Of a stretch of 64,000 bases of DNA, positions 35,278 to 45,381 are shown in pieces. The number at the start of each line of letters is the position of its first letter. The stretch's first letter is position 1. The position numbers and the translations under genes were made by a program. The stretch comes from Coprinellus micaceus (taxonomy: Eukaryota; Basidiomycota; Agaricomycetes; Agaricales; Psathyrellaceae), in contig OX596334.1 of the NCBI GenBank assembly GCA_951394405.1, positions 3,224,001 to 3,288,000 of the forward strand, read 5' to 3'. The notes under the pieces were generated by a model. The model had not been told where the DNA came from, ran no database searches, and was given only the letters and a program-made list of their open reading frames with translations.

Positions 35278-35769
35278 TTAATCAACGATGTTGAAGACAG
35301 GGCTCCAGTTGCCGGAGTTGCCAATGACTAATAAGGCGAGGGTGAGCAACCGAACGCACAAAATGGTAGCTTGGGACATACGGACGACCTGGTACGGCCC
35401 AGCGGGGACCTCGGAGGGGACAGTGACGTTTTGGGCACCGTTGAGAATGTCGAATCCGTCGGCGAGAGGAGAATCAAGGAGGATCCTCTCCTTCTCGACA
35501 TCCCTCAAGAAGATGCTCCCACTAGGGTTGCTAACCTCGCTGGGGGCACCGGAAACATCCCTGTTGGAGATTCGGTGTATCAGAGACGCTTCTCGCAATT
35601 GCCAAAGATTGAGTTTGACGTACCACAGGACGGTCTGGACGGAGCCCTTGGGCCAGACATCGTTGGCGACAGGTGCGGTAACGGGGGGGACGAAGACAGA
35701 GGTGGGCTTGGCAGATACAACTGCAGCGAGCAGAGCGATAGGTGCAAAGGCGAGAGTAGAGAAACGCAT
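35278..35769 (-). CDS. Small secreted Kre9/Knh1-like domain protein, copy A
   Basis: Three exons on the minus strand: 35769-35624, 35560-35382 and 35327-35278, joined by introns 35561-35623 and 35328-35381, give 375 nt and 124 residues. The product starts MRFSTLAFAPIALLAAVVSA, a clear signal peptide with likely cleavage after VSA. It continues as one small beta-rich domain with the WPKGSVQTVLWDVSG pattern, SIFLRDVEKERILLDSPLAD and GNSGNWSPVFNIVD at the end. The W-(5 to 10)-VxW plan and NWSPxFxI end match the Kre9/Knh1 N-terminal family of fungal cell-wall and GPI proteins. Here there is no Ser/Thr-rich stalk and no hydrophobic GPI tail, so it is probably freely secreted or wall-bound. Its coding sequence is indistinguishable by eye from copy B at 37117-37608 apart from the last codon and stop (GAT TAA). 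Confidence 0.85.
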   Translation of the reverse strand: MRFSTLAFAPIALLAAVVSAKPTSVFVPPVTAPVANDVWPKGSVQTVLWYVKLNLWQLREASLIHRISNRDVSGAPSEVSNPSGSIFLRDVEKERILLDSPLADGFDILNGAQNVTVPSEVPAGPYQVVRMSQATILCVRLLTLALLVIGNSGNWSPVFNIVD

Positions 35770-35805
35770 TTCGTGGACTGGTCGTGAGGTTGGGGGTGGT
35801 AATTG
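35282..35805 (-). repeat. Inverted repeat arm A (524 bp) carrying a Kre9-like gene
   Basis: Positions 35282-35805, reverse-complemented, line up with 37081-37604 without any gap. The arm covers 36 bp of 5' leader, both introns and all coding sequence up to the second base before the stop. Outside this block the flanks differ. Confidence 0.85.
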
Positions 35806-35841
35806 AGGGGTAGATGGCGAGCACCACGACCGACTTGAGGG

Positions 35842-35849
35842 CCTTTATA
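35842..35849 (-). promoter_or_regulatory. TATA box of Kre9-like copy A
   Basis: TATAAAGG on the minus strand, about 75 bp upstream of the ATG at 35769. The following bases CCCTC match those after the CATAAAAG element of copy B, which indicates a shared ancestral promoter although the flanks between have diverged. Confidence 0.55.
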
Positions 35850-37022
35850 CTCGAGGCGCGCGGTGTTGTATGCCCGCGTCTATTCTGGGCCCTCTCCTTG
35901 CGACATAACCAAGATACACCCTCCGCGACTATTCAAGATTCTCCGCGCTGCGTTTTACGTGCAGCAAAGCGCAGGGTCGGGTCACCTGCCGCGCGATCGG
36001 GAGGCTGTGACGCTAACAGGCCTCACTTCAGAACTTCTCCAGCACCGACCCTTCGGCCGTACGTTATGCCAAGGGCCAATATCAGTAAGAAACCAGGGTT
36101 TCTGTGTACCGGTGGTTCCACTTGCCTCGAAAGCCGGACCCAAGAAGGCCCTTGTTGGCCCCTAAGTTTACCATTACCGAAGATCTACCCCAAATGCTGT
36201 GCTCGCTTCAGCGGCCAGTGGGTCGCCCATACGGCCTTGCACTTCGCATTCCGGAGGAGATAGCTACCAACGCCCACTGGGACAAAGCATTCATGTTAAG
36301 ACCATCGGCCGTGCTCTGCGTTAGCTTGGCGGTTAACCTTCATACGATCAGGGTATTTGAACTAGCAAATCCAGCCCTTCCTCAGGCCCGGCGATGGGTA
36401 TATTTGGTGGACTCCCATCAAATTTGACGGCATTAGCAAGCATGGAGGTTTCAGGAAAGTCTCCTTCCATTCCCATTCCCATGATACTTATACTTGGTGG
36501 AGCCTTAGGGATGGCCCAGTAGATGCACCAGGTTCGGCAATGCGGCTATTACTTGGCTTCGCTCCACAATTTCAGGGCGTTCAGGGACATCGCGGTGCCA
36601 TGTATTCTATATAAGTACCCGCTCAACGAAATCCGGAAGGGTATGAAATACAAGTTAGGGATCAGAAACGCCCTCCACAAAACGGTGGTTGCCGAGGACC
36701 GAGCGGTTGGGCGTCATGGGCACTGGGTGGATATAACATACCTGCCATACGGCCATGGGCCGCGAGTTGGTCGGGGTGTACTTATGCGGTGCTTCTCACT
36801 CACTGCGCTCGTCTGATACCCTGATTAGCATCTTCGCTCAGGACGGATTGGTCATAGGCGAAAATAGCCATGCTTCCTACATGGTCCGCGCCCTTTAGAA
36901 GCTCGCCGTGACATACAAAAACCTTTTCCCATTGCATGATAAATAGGGGTATTTACGAGAGCGGTTGCCCCAATTTCGGCCTGATACCAATGGGGCGGCC
37001 CCATGGAGAGAAGGCCTGCAAA
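35850..37022. other. Spacer between the inverted Kre9-like genes
   Basis: Roughly 1.2 kb separating two divergent Kre9-like genes. It contains only short ORFs without recognisable domains and must hold both promoters. A stretch near 36,290-36,800 has scattered ORFs below 110 codons that show no family resemblance. Confidence 0.45.
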
Positions 37023-37032
37023 CATAAAAGCC
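37023..37032 (+). promoter_or_regulatory. TATA-like element of Kre9-like copy B
   Basis: CATAAAAGCC, starting 94 bp upstream of the ATG at 37117. The same ten bases occur at 19574 before the decayed paralogue, and copy A has the related TATAAAGGCC. Confidence 0.5.
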
Positions 37033-37080
37033 CTCGATGTTGGGTGCAGAATTTACCATCCAGCCCTTCAATCTTCGGTC

Positions 37081-37604
37081 CAATTACCACCCCCAACCTC
37101 ACGACCAGTCCACGAAATGCGTTTCTCTACTCTCGCCTTTGCACCTATCGCTCTGCTCGCTGCAGTTGTATCTGCCAAGCCCACCTCTGTCTTCGTCCCC
37201 CCCGTTACCGCACCTGTCGCCAACGATGTCTGGCCCAAGGGCTCCGTCCAGACCGTCCTGTGGTACGTCAAACTCAATCTTTGGCAATTGCGAGAAGCGT
37301 CTCTGATACACCGAATCTCCAACAGGGATGTTTCCGGTGCCCCCAGCGAGGTTAGCAACCCTAGTGGGAGCATCTTCTTGAGGGATGTCGAGAAGGAGAG
37401 GATCCTCCTTGATTCTCCTCTCGCCGACGGATTCGACATTCTCAACGGTGCCCAAAACGTCACTGTCCCCTCCGAGGTCCCCGCTGGGCCGTACCAGGTC
37501 GTCCGTATGTCCCAAGCTACCATTTTGTGCGTTCGGTTGCTCACCCTCGCCTTATTAGTCATTGGCAACTCCGGCAACTGGAGCCCTGTCTTCAACATCG
37601 TTGA
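37081..37604 (+). repeat. Inverted repeat arm B (524 bp) carrying a Kre9-like gene
   Basis: Mirror image of 35282-35805. A coordinate x in this arm corresponds to 72886 minus x in the other. The two arms are 1,275 bp apart and point away from each other. Confidence 0.85.
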
Positions 37605-37608
37605 CTGA
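37117..37608 (+). CDS. Small secreted Kre9/Knh1-like domain protein, copy B
   Basis: Exons 37117-37262, 37326-37504 and 37559-37608 give the same 124-residue protein as copy A. The introns (63 and 54 bp) are the same length and sequence in both copies; the first restores LW|DVSG and the second VV|LIGNSG. A 20-residue signal peptide precedes a single Kre9/Knh1-like domain, with no transmembrane or GPI signal. The stop is GAC TGA, not GAT TAA as in copy A. The known family members act in cell-wall beta-1,6-glucan assembly or sit on the wall; whether this stand-alone domain has that role is inference. Identity in introns as well as exons points to recent duplication or gene conversion, not to selection on the protein. 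Confidence 0.85.
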   Translation: MRFSTLAFAPIALLAAVVSAKPTSVFVPPVTAPVANDVWPKGSVQTVLWYVKLNLWQLREASLIHRISNRDVSGAPSEVSNPSGSIFLRDVEKERILLDSPLADGFDILNGAQNVTVPSEVPAGPYQVVRMSQATILCVRLLTLALLVIGNSGNWSPVFNIVD

Positions 37609-37887
37609 GTTTCGTTCAAGGGTGTATCATGAAGGACCCGCTCCCGCGTTGGGCTTCGACGTAGCTCTGAATGCAAATTGTTATTTTGTGCTTCGCCTAA
37701 GGACGGCCTCAGTCGTTGTGAAGCCACTTTTGAGACTTTTCGGGTAAGCGCTCAATTAGCGCCCGGACCGGGGCTACCGGATTGCTTCTGAACCTTCCAA
37801 ATGATGAGCGAAGCAGTGGTCCTATCCAAGTTCAACAAGTAGGTGCCATTTGAGCCAAGTGTGGTACGAAAGAAGCGTATCTTCTGG

Positions 37888-40800
37888 CTAATCCAAGAAA
37901 TCGATAGCCCTCTTCCGAGTCCTCTGATGTCCTTCCGCTCCTCGTGGTTTTGATGATTCGGTTGCCTCCAGAGTCAAGTCACGAGCGTTCACCTCTGCAG
38001 CCTTGACCAGCTCCATTGGCCCACTCCCGCCATCCACAAACATCGCCACATCATCCTCTTCGTCCTTTCTCTTCTCCTTATCCTTACGCTTCTTCTTCGG
38101 CCGATCCTTTTCTCTGGTGGGATTCCCGAGACCCAGGTCCTCGACATCCTCGTCGATCTGAAAGGAGACCAGGGTGGATTTCTTCTCCTTCTTCCTCTTC
38201 TCCTTCTTCTCCTTCTTCTCTTTCGACCGATGCGGACTGCCGTCTCCTGTTGCCTTCGCTTTCCCTTCCCGTGGAACGAACGTAAGCTTGAAAGTTGCAG
38301 GGTCAATCGGACCAGTATCCTGCAGTTTCAGCTCCTTCGTCAACGACTTCAGGGTTCCTGTCTGATCGTCATCATCCCCATCGTTCTGCTGACCCGTCCC
38401 CTCTCCGTCGTCCCCTTCGTCCTCGTCATCGCTCGCAAATATAGCCTTGAAAATATCCATGGACGGCCGTTCGTAAGTGAGGATGTCAGCTCCCTGCGTC
38501 TCGTCATCTCCCAGCCCAATGTTCTCCAGTTTGCGAGGAAGTTGGTATGCGGCACTGCCCGCACTCACAGAGCCTGAGGTGGAAGCCACCGCCGCCGGGT
38601 CAAGGGGTGCGGCACCAGCTGCAGCCTCTTCTTCGAATGTAGTGGTAGTGAACGACGGTTTGGACGACGAATCCATAAAATCTGCGGGAGGCTCTGGCTC
38701 CTTAACGCCAAATCTCTTGCACAGTAACCGGTCTGGCATCCAGGTCGTCGTTTCTCTCGTCATGGGACCATACATACCCGCGTTTGCTGCATGAACCTTG
38801 GGGGGGACGTTTTTCTCTTCCTCTCTTTTCGTCTCTTCCTCCTGCTGTACATAGTCTTCCTCGGTTGGTTGGTGTAAGCCTTCGTGCACTTTTGGCCCGA
38901 GGTCAAGTACGGCTGCACTGGTAAAACGTCCCGCCATTGCACCACTCATAGGTTTGAAAAGGACTGCCGATTTCGCGAAATCTCCGACCTCCTTGTGAAA
39001 TGCATCTGGAGTCTGTCCAGCATGGGGCATCAACGGGGGGGCATCCGGGTTAGCCTGCGACAAGAGGTACGCAGTGTATCGGGCTTGCTTCTGGGGTTCC
39101 TTGGTGAAGGGCTGGAACCCACGGAGGGCCGCTTGGGCGATTTCTACGTCGACATGAGGGACGGAAGGCGCGGGAACTGGCCCTGGCCCAGCGTCGCCGG
39201 GACTAGAGGCTATCTGGATACCGCCCGCGGCGATTCGCTTGATGCGCTCCCTATCTTTTTCTGACATGAAGTCGAAAACAGAGCGCGCTGTTGATGCAGC
39301 TGACGTTTCTCCAAGGATGGTGCCCCTCTATACATGACATGAGAGCTCATTCGCAATTCGAAGAGAGTCGCCTACCTCAGTCGCGGAAGTTTGATTCCGA
39401 TCCAGTATCGCCGGCTGTTGAGCTTTCTCTTTTGAAGACGCAGTCCAAATCCTTCCAGGATCAGGCCTCCAATTCGCGGAAACCTCTGGGCCGGGAAACC
39501 TATGGCTGTTCAGGACTTGTTGCAAATGAGGAAAACGCTCAATCTACCATTTATCCTCTTGCACCGGTTGGTCGGATAGAACGAATCCTGGCAGCACAAG
39601 TTGTCCATTGTAAAATGTCTGATTGGGGACCTTGGCCGCCTAGGTCCAAATTAAGGCTTCAGGGTAGAGAAACCTGGAATTTAGCACTCACTGTCGGAAC
39701 TTTGGTCGCGCTTGGTTTGCCTATAGTTATGGTGTCATCGTCGTGATCCAGGCGGTCGAAAGCAACTCTGCTCTTCAGGCCAGAAGCCGACTCGTAAATG
39801 TCAATGTCATCTTCATCGGCGTCGTTCAATGCCCCAAGTCCAAAGCCAGCTACAAGCGGGTTAAGTGATCTGCTTACTGTGAGGGTGCGGTGGGACATAC
39901 CGGAAATTGTTGGACCACCAGGTTTCCCCTCATTGTTTACCCCCAGCTGTTCGTTCAAGGAGAGGTCAGGCCTATATCCAAGACCATAGCGTTTATTCTG
40001 GTTTGAGACGCTCAAGATGGGAGTGTCGCGTCGAGGATAAGTGTGCTTGTTAGCTTCTTCATCATCCGACGCGACGTCCAAGGTATTTCCTAGACTCTTC
40101 ACGCCTGTGTACGGGTCGAAGGCTTGAGCATCCTGTCGTTTCCTTTCCTTCAAGCTAACTCGTGGCCCGACACCTTGACCTGCGCGCCATCCCATCTTCT
40201 TGAGAATACGTGCGCCAGGCGTATCCTGGCCTTGGCCGGAGGTTTGTAGCGCGGAGGCTACGGGGCTTGGATAAGTCCAGTGATTTTGAGTCTTTCGCAT
40301 AGTATTGGTTGCACTCACTCGTCGTCAAATCCCATATCTTTCTGCGACACGCTAGGTCCCACTCCTGACACAGAAGAATTCTCTGCGCTGACCAACATCC
40401 TTTCCTTCATCTCCTGCATATCCTCCTCGTCCATGAAATCCTCGGGCTTGGCTGCTTTTGCTTTTGCTCTGTCATTTCGCGAAGAAACGAATGTTGAAGG
40501 CGCCCATCCTGGTGAGCGAAGGGGTTAAAATGGAGATGGAGTAAGAGTATCCTTTTACACACCTTCTTTGGAACCCACGGTATTGAAGTATCCGGCTGAG
40601 AAGCCTCCAGTGAATGCACCATGCAACCGCCTGCGTCCCTTCTCATCTCTGACCTATTAGGGCAGCAATTCCACTGAATATGAGACACGTTACAATCATC
40701 ATGAGAACATACATCTTGTTTCCACAATGGGACGAACTCTCCGGTGTCCTTCGACTTTTCAAGCGGGGGAAGAGGGGTCCCAATCTACTGAAAGTTGGAG

Positions 40801-40913
40801 GAGGCGTCTTGTCGAGAGGGTGATATACATACTAAGCAGAAGTTCTCGTTGGCTTTGCGACTTGTTACGTCCACCCCGAGGTCACCAAGTTTGCGCTTTA
40901 GTCGGGAAGTCAT
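37888..40913 (-). CDS. G-patch protein GPATCH1 (spliceosome-associated)
   Basis: Read on the minus strand from the ATG at 40913 ([16 protein letters not shown]). A short intron restores [20 protein letters not shown], then [36 protein letters not shown] and [16 protein letters not shown]. This is the N-terminal GPATCH1 block (DUF1604 type), almost identical in pattern to the animal protein. The G-patch is [20 protein letters not shown] (about 40,165-40,226). Downstream are [10 protein letters not shown], a block [18 protein letters not shown] (about 39,060-39,115), the [15 protein letters not shown] motif (about 38,690-38,730) and a Lys/Glu-rich basic tail ([15 protein letters not shown], about 38,170-38,230). 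It stops at 37888. GPATCH1 proteins associate with the catalytic spliceosome and can activate DEAH helicases; that role is from family knowledge. It lies tail-to-tail with Kre9-like copy B, 279 bp apart. Confidence 0.9.
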
Positions 40914-41904
40914 TGCAGAGAGAGGAGCACGGCGCGCAACGATAAGCCAAGTTGGAGGATCGCTGCGTCGGAGAGACGCAACGCGGCTGCGAATGGGGTT
41001 TCCCAGGCTTCTGATGGGAGTTGGCAGGCTGAGCGGCGACTCCCTGAGGTCCCTTCACCCCAGAACGATGGGCGGGTAACGGGACCATCTTAGGGAGTAC
41101 AGAACAAAAGTCGAAGTCTATATTCGTATGATGAGGTGATCTTCCTTTGGTTACCGTCTGTAGACGGATGTAGGGGAAGCCTTATCCTCGACATCAAGGC
41201 AGCAGCCTCTCAGAGCTACTTAGAGAGAATCTTTTGCTTAAGCATTGCCGGAGAGCCCGGCAGATTCGAAGCCAAACCCATGTGCTCCAAAGTTTAATCG
41301 GCTTGAAGGCGCTTTGGCACAACCGTGAGGTCACGGTAGCCCTCAATCGCCAACGCAGTCCTTTGAGAGAGCGTGCCGATGGCCAAGGGAAGTATCATGG
41401 TAAATAAAAGTTGAAGATGCACACAAGAGACGTCAAACCAACAACTGTGGCTTATGGTAACTAACCGTTATATACAGAGAGCAAGGCATCTCGTACTTAC
41501 AGGGGACTTGGTGCCTCCCACGAAGCTCATATTGCCATGGGTCAGCACGCTCCTACGGATCCAGAGGCACTACTATTCGGCAGAAACTCCCCAGACGAGC
41601 AAACTTGGGCGTCGAGTGTCCTAGTTGAGAGCTGTGAAATGGAAACGACAGGTGGTGAATGCTGCTCAAGGTGCCGCGGTTTTGTTCGGCCCCAGAACAC
41701 GGAAGACGGATTTAACACTGCTGCTTCAGTGTAATTCACACCCGCAGCCATTGGTAACGCTCACCCTCCACTCTGAAAGTTGAACCTGTGAGCCCCTGGA
41801 TATGAACAAGCGCCCGTCGGCTACCGGGCCGACGGTATGATTTTTGCTGAGTCATCGAGGGTGAATGCTCGTCACGCACCAGCGCTTCTTGTCGTTCTCG
41901 CTGG
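40914..41904. other. Intergenic region between GPATCH1 and tRNase Z genes
   Basis: About 990 bp of divergent promoter region. A 65-codon + strand ORF at 41537-41734 has no recognisable domain and was not annotated. I see no RNA gene. Confidence 0.45.
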
Positions 41905-44900
41905 ATGTCGCTCCTTGGAGGACGAGTTGCTGGTCACGCTGTCTTCAACTCTTTCCTCCGCACCTCCTTCAGGCCTTTCTCTGCAAAGGCAGCGCACGGC
42001 ACAACAGCAACGCAGTCACTCAAGTCAACGAACATGCACTGGGCAGCGTCGGTGCTGAGTACTGTCTCGGCGGACTCCCAGCCCTCGTTAATGATCAACT
42101 TCGACAATGCAAAGTACATGATTAATGCCGGGGAAAACGCTGTCCGTGCTCTCTGCCATAGCCATACAAACCGGAAACGCGTTCACGCCGTGTTCCTGAC
42201 GCGCTTGACACTAGAGAGAGCTGGAGGACTGAACGGTGAGCACTTCTCGTTCTCCTGTTCATCCTCGCCCACTCACAACGCTACAGGCATGTTGATGACA
42301 TTGTCCGATGCTAACCAAGTCGAAGACTTGACTGTGGTTGGACCTCAAGGGTTGTTGCATCGTCTCGCTTGTTCCCGCGCTTACACGTTCAGGTGTGCTT
42401 TCTGCCTTGCCATCGCCGGGGTTTAACCACTGACAACCAGGCAGAGACAACCTTCGTCTCCACCCAGTTGAGGTTTTGAGCTCTGGTGCCCAAGCGATCC
42501 CGTCATCATCTACCCTGCCCACTCCAACACCCGTGTTCCAAGACAAGAACATTTCGCTCTACGCCTATCCCCTCTCCCCATCCTCCCAACCAAGCCAAGA
42601 CGACCAAACCCCCGATGCATCCGGACCTCTGAAACGCAAGCGCGAACCATCGCCGGGTTCTCCCCGTAAAAAATCAAACGTGGATTCAACCTACGCCCCG
42701 TCTTCATCCTCCCTCGACACACCTTCCCTTACAGCACTCATGGGAGATCCCCTCTTTCATCCGGAAAGCCTCACAGGATCCCTCGCAGATGACTGGCGCA
42801 GAACTATTGTGAACCGAATGTTCCCTGCTGGCCAACTCAAAGCCAAAAAGTCCCAACATGTACCCACAGACACTTCAGGCAACGTCGATGACTACAAACG
42901 AAAGGCGCGTATCCCTCGGGCGTGGCATGAAATGCTCCCACCCCCACATACATCCGCATCTATCAAAAACGCGGTCGCCTACGCCATCGTTGGACCTCTC
43001 ATACGTGGAAAATTTGACGTGAAAAAGTCTGACGCCCTCGGCGTCCCAAAGGGTCCATTGCGAGGGAAGCTCACGAAGGGTGAAGCGGTCACATTCAGCG
43101 TCGAAGAGACGGTTGTCGGGGAGGATGGAAAAGAGATGAAGGGTTCCCGTTCTGTAACCGTGAAGCCAGAAGACTGCGTTGAACCCCCTTTCCCTCGCTC
43201 AGCCGTTCTGGTGTTCGATGTTCCAAGTCCTGAGTACCTACCAACCCTCCTCCAAACGTTCAGAAACAGCAGAGACTCGCTAATCGCGAAACTGAGGGGC
43301 CAAAAATCGGAAGATCTGAGTGACATCCATGTCAAATCTGCGTTCCACATTCTCGGCGATGGAGTGCTCGAGGATCCTCGGTATGTCGAGTTTATGAACG
43401 AGTTTGGCGAAGGCGTTCAACATGTCGTGGCGTCGCGGGAGTACTGCCCAAACCCCGTCACTTTCACGAGTGCCGCTGCGAATCAAGTTCGACTGAACAA
43501 GCTCGATGGTTCAATGTTTCCCCTACCCAAGTTTCGAATGGAACCTCGGCGCAACATTTCTGGTCAGAATCTCACTTCTAACGGGAAGAGATGGGCTAAC
43601 CTGCTATCCAAACAGATATTCCCAACCTTCCGATAAAGACACATCTCATGACCTCCAACCTTACGGTACCTGCACACCCCACCGGCCCACCAACTGAACT
43701 CCCAAACGCACTCGTAAAAGATCATTTCCATCCACTGCTTCAGAATCGAAATAGAGATGGTTCGATCTTCGTGCCCCAATCAAAGGAGACCAGGGCGAAG
43801 TTTGCTCAGGCAAAGAAGATGGTTGGCGAAGCTAGGAGCACTATGGAGGAGTCTATCTCGAAACCTGGCGATGACGTCGTGGTTGTGCCGCTTGGGACCG
43901 GGAGTGCAATCCCTGGGCAGTACCGGACAGGTGCGCCTCGGTGTTCATACAAAGTACCCCGACTAACACCCAGCCAGTCTCGTCGACACTAATCCAGATA
44001 CCGAACTGGGGTAACATCTTCCTGGATGCTGGAGAAGGCACTTATTTCCAAGTGGCTCGGCACTTTGGGGAGGAGGAAGTTGATGAGGTTTTGCGGGATA
44101 CGAAGCTCATATACGTGAGCCATGCACATGCAGACCACCTCATGGGCGTTGCGATGCTGTTGCGCAAGAGGCTGGAACTCTCACCTCCCCCTGAACACCC
44201 CCTTTACCTCCTCACGACCCAACAAATTCACCAAGCCTTCCTCGAGTACCAGCAACTCGACAACCTCGGCATAAAACGCCTCTCGCACCTCGACCCCATC
44301 CCGGACGTGGGCAACGCGGTTATTCCTATCCTCAGCGAGTCGCTACATTACCGCCGGCCTGGTCAATACGCAGATCAAGGTTTCTGGGCCGTGCGTGGGG
44401 ATGCACCGTGGATTGAGATTTCTCGCAATGTGGGCAATGCCACGAAGCTCGAAGAGAGTCTAGGGTTGTCCAGGTTGGCTACAGTGGATATGGTGCACGG
44501 AACAAGGGCATACGGACTGGTGATGGATCACCAGGACGGCTGGAGTATTGCATTCTCGGGAGATACCGAGCCCACGGAGAATCTGGTGGACGCTGCAAGG
44601 GGCGCAACGCTACTCATCCACGAGGCAACGATGGGAGATGATCAGGTACAAATGGCACGGGCGAAGAGGCACAGCACCTTTGGGGAGGCCCTCGACATTG
44701 GCAAACGGTACGGGTTTCATTCTTTGGTATGAACACAGGCTCACCTTTCGCGGTATATAGGATGAACGCAGAGAATATTCTTCTCACGCACTTCTCAGCG
44801 CGCCATCCCAAACTCCCTATGAGGCTGCTAAGCCCTTCCCCGCCTGGATCCCCGAGGCGCAGCAGGTCTATCGATCCCCCAAAATCAGAGCCAAGGCCGA

Positions 44901-45070
44901 GTTACGCCCCACAAATAGGGCTTGCGTTCGACCAGTCATCCTTCAAGATTGGAGATATGTGGAAAATGCGGTACTATCTGAGAGCACTCGAACAGAACTA
45001 CAAGGACGTGGCCGATGTCGATGGAGAAGGGGAGGATGAAGATCTAGAGAGGTTGCGGATGACCGGATGA
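41905..45070 (+). CDS. trz1: Long-form tRNase Z (ELAC2/Trz1), tRNA 3'-end endonuclease
   Basis: Removes 3' trailers from nuclear and mitochondrial pre-tRNAs. The protein has the two-lobe long-form layout. The N-terminal inactive lobe includes SLMINFDNAKYMINAGENA, RVHAVFLTRLTLERAGGLNG, GPQGLLHRLACSRAYTFR and RDNLRLHPVEVLSSG. A Ser/Pro linker follows. The C-terminal active lobe has VVPLGTGSAIPGQYRT, WGNIFLDAGEGTYFQ and SHAHADHLMGV; the zinc-binding HxHxDH is encoded at 44121-44138. Then come SIAFSGDTEP, LLIHEATMGDD, KRHSTFGEALDIG, NILLTHFSAR and GLAFDQSSFKIGD. The ATG at 41905 opens MSLLGGRVAGHAVFNSFLRT, basic and without acids, suiting mitochondrial import; an in-frame ATG at 42034 (MHWAASV) would omit it. 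Introns near 42,237, 42,394 and 43,931 were checked by frame. All catalytic elements look intact. Confidence 0.94.
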
Positions 45071-45381
45071 GTGAGTCCGCGTGCTACTGTCGTATGACAG
45101 GTGAGATTATCTTATAAATGTTTAGTAGATTTATTGTACCTTAGAAGCACAGAGTACACCCTAATCCATCGCCACTCTCTACCGCCTCCCGAGGTCCTTG
45201 GCAATTGCTTCCATCTAAGCGCCCATGCCTAATCACTATGACGTTATCTCAGTCAGCCGAGATGACCATTCAGATTGGCTGCCGTTGATTGCCGGGGGTT
45301 GCGCCCGAGTCTCAACTTGAAGGCACGCATCTCACTCAGCTTTTCCCTTTGAACAACGCCCAACGCGCAACTCGACTCAGA
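45071..45381. other. Short intergenic region before the Ytp1-like gene
   Basis: 311 bp on the same strand as both neighbours. It contains the tRNase Z 3' flank and the presumed promoter of the membrane-protein gene; nothing else was seen. Confidence 0.45.

Noticed and set aside
41537..41734. 65-codon ORF with several cysteines upstream of tRNase Z
   Set aside because: No signal peptide or known cysteine spacing; overlapped by an equally long ORF on the other strand.
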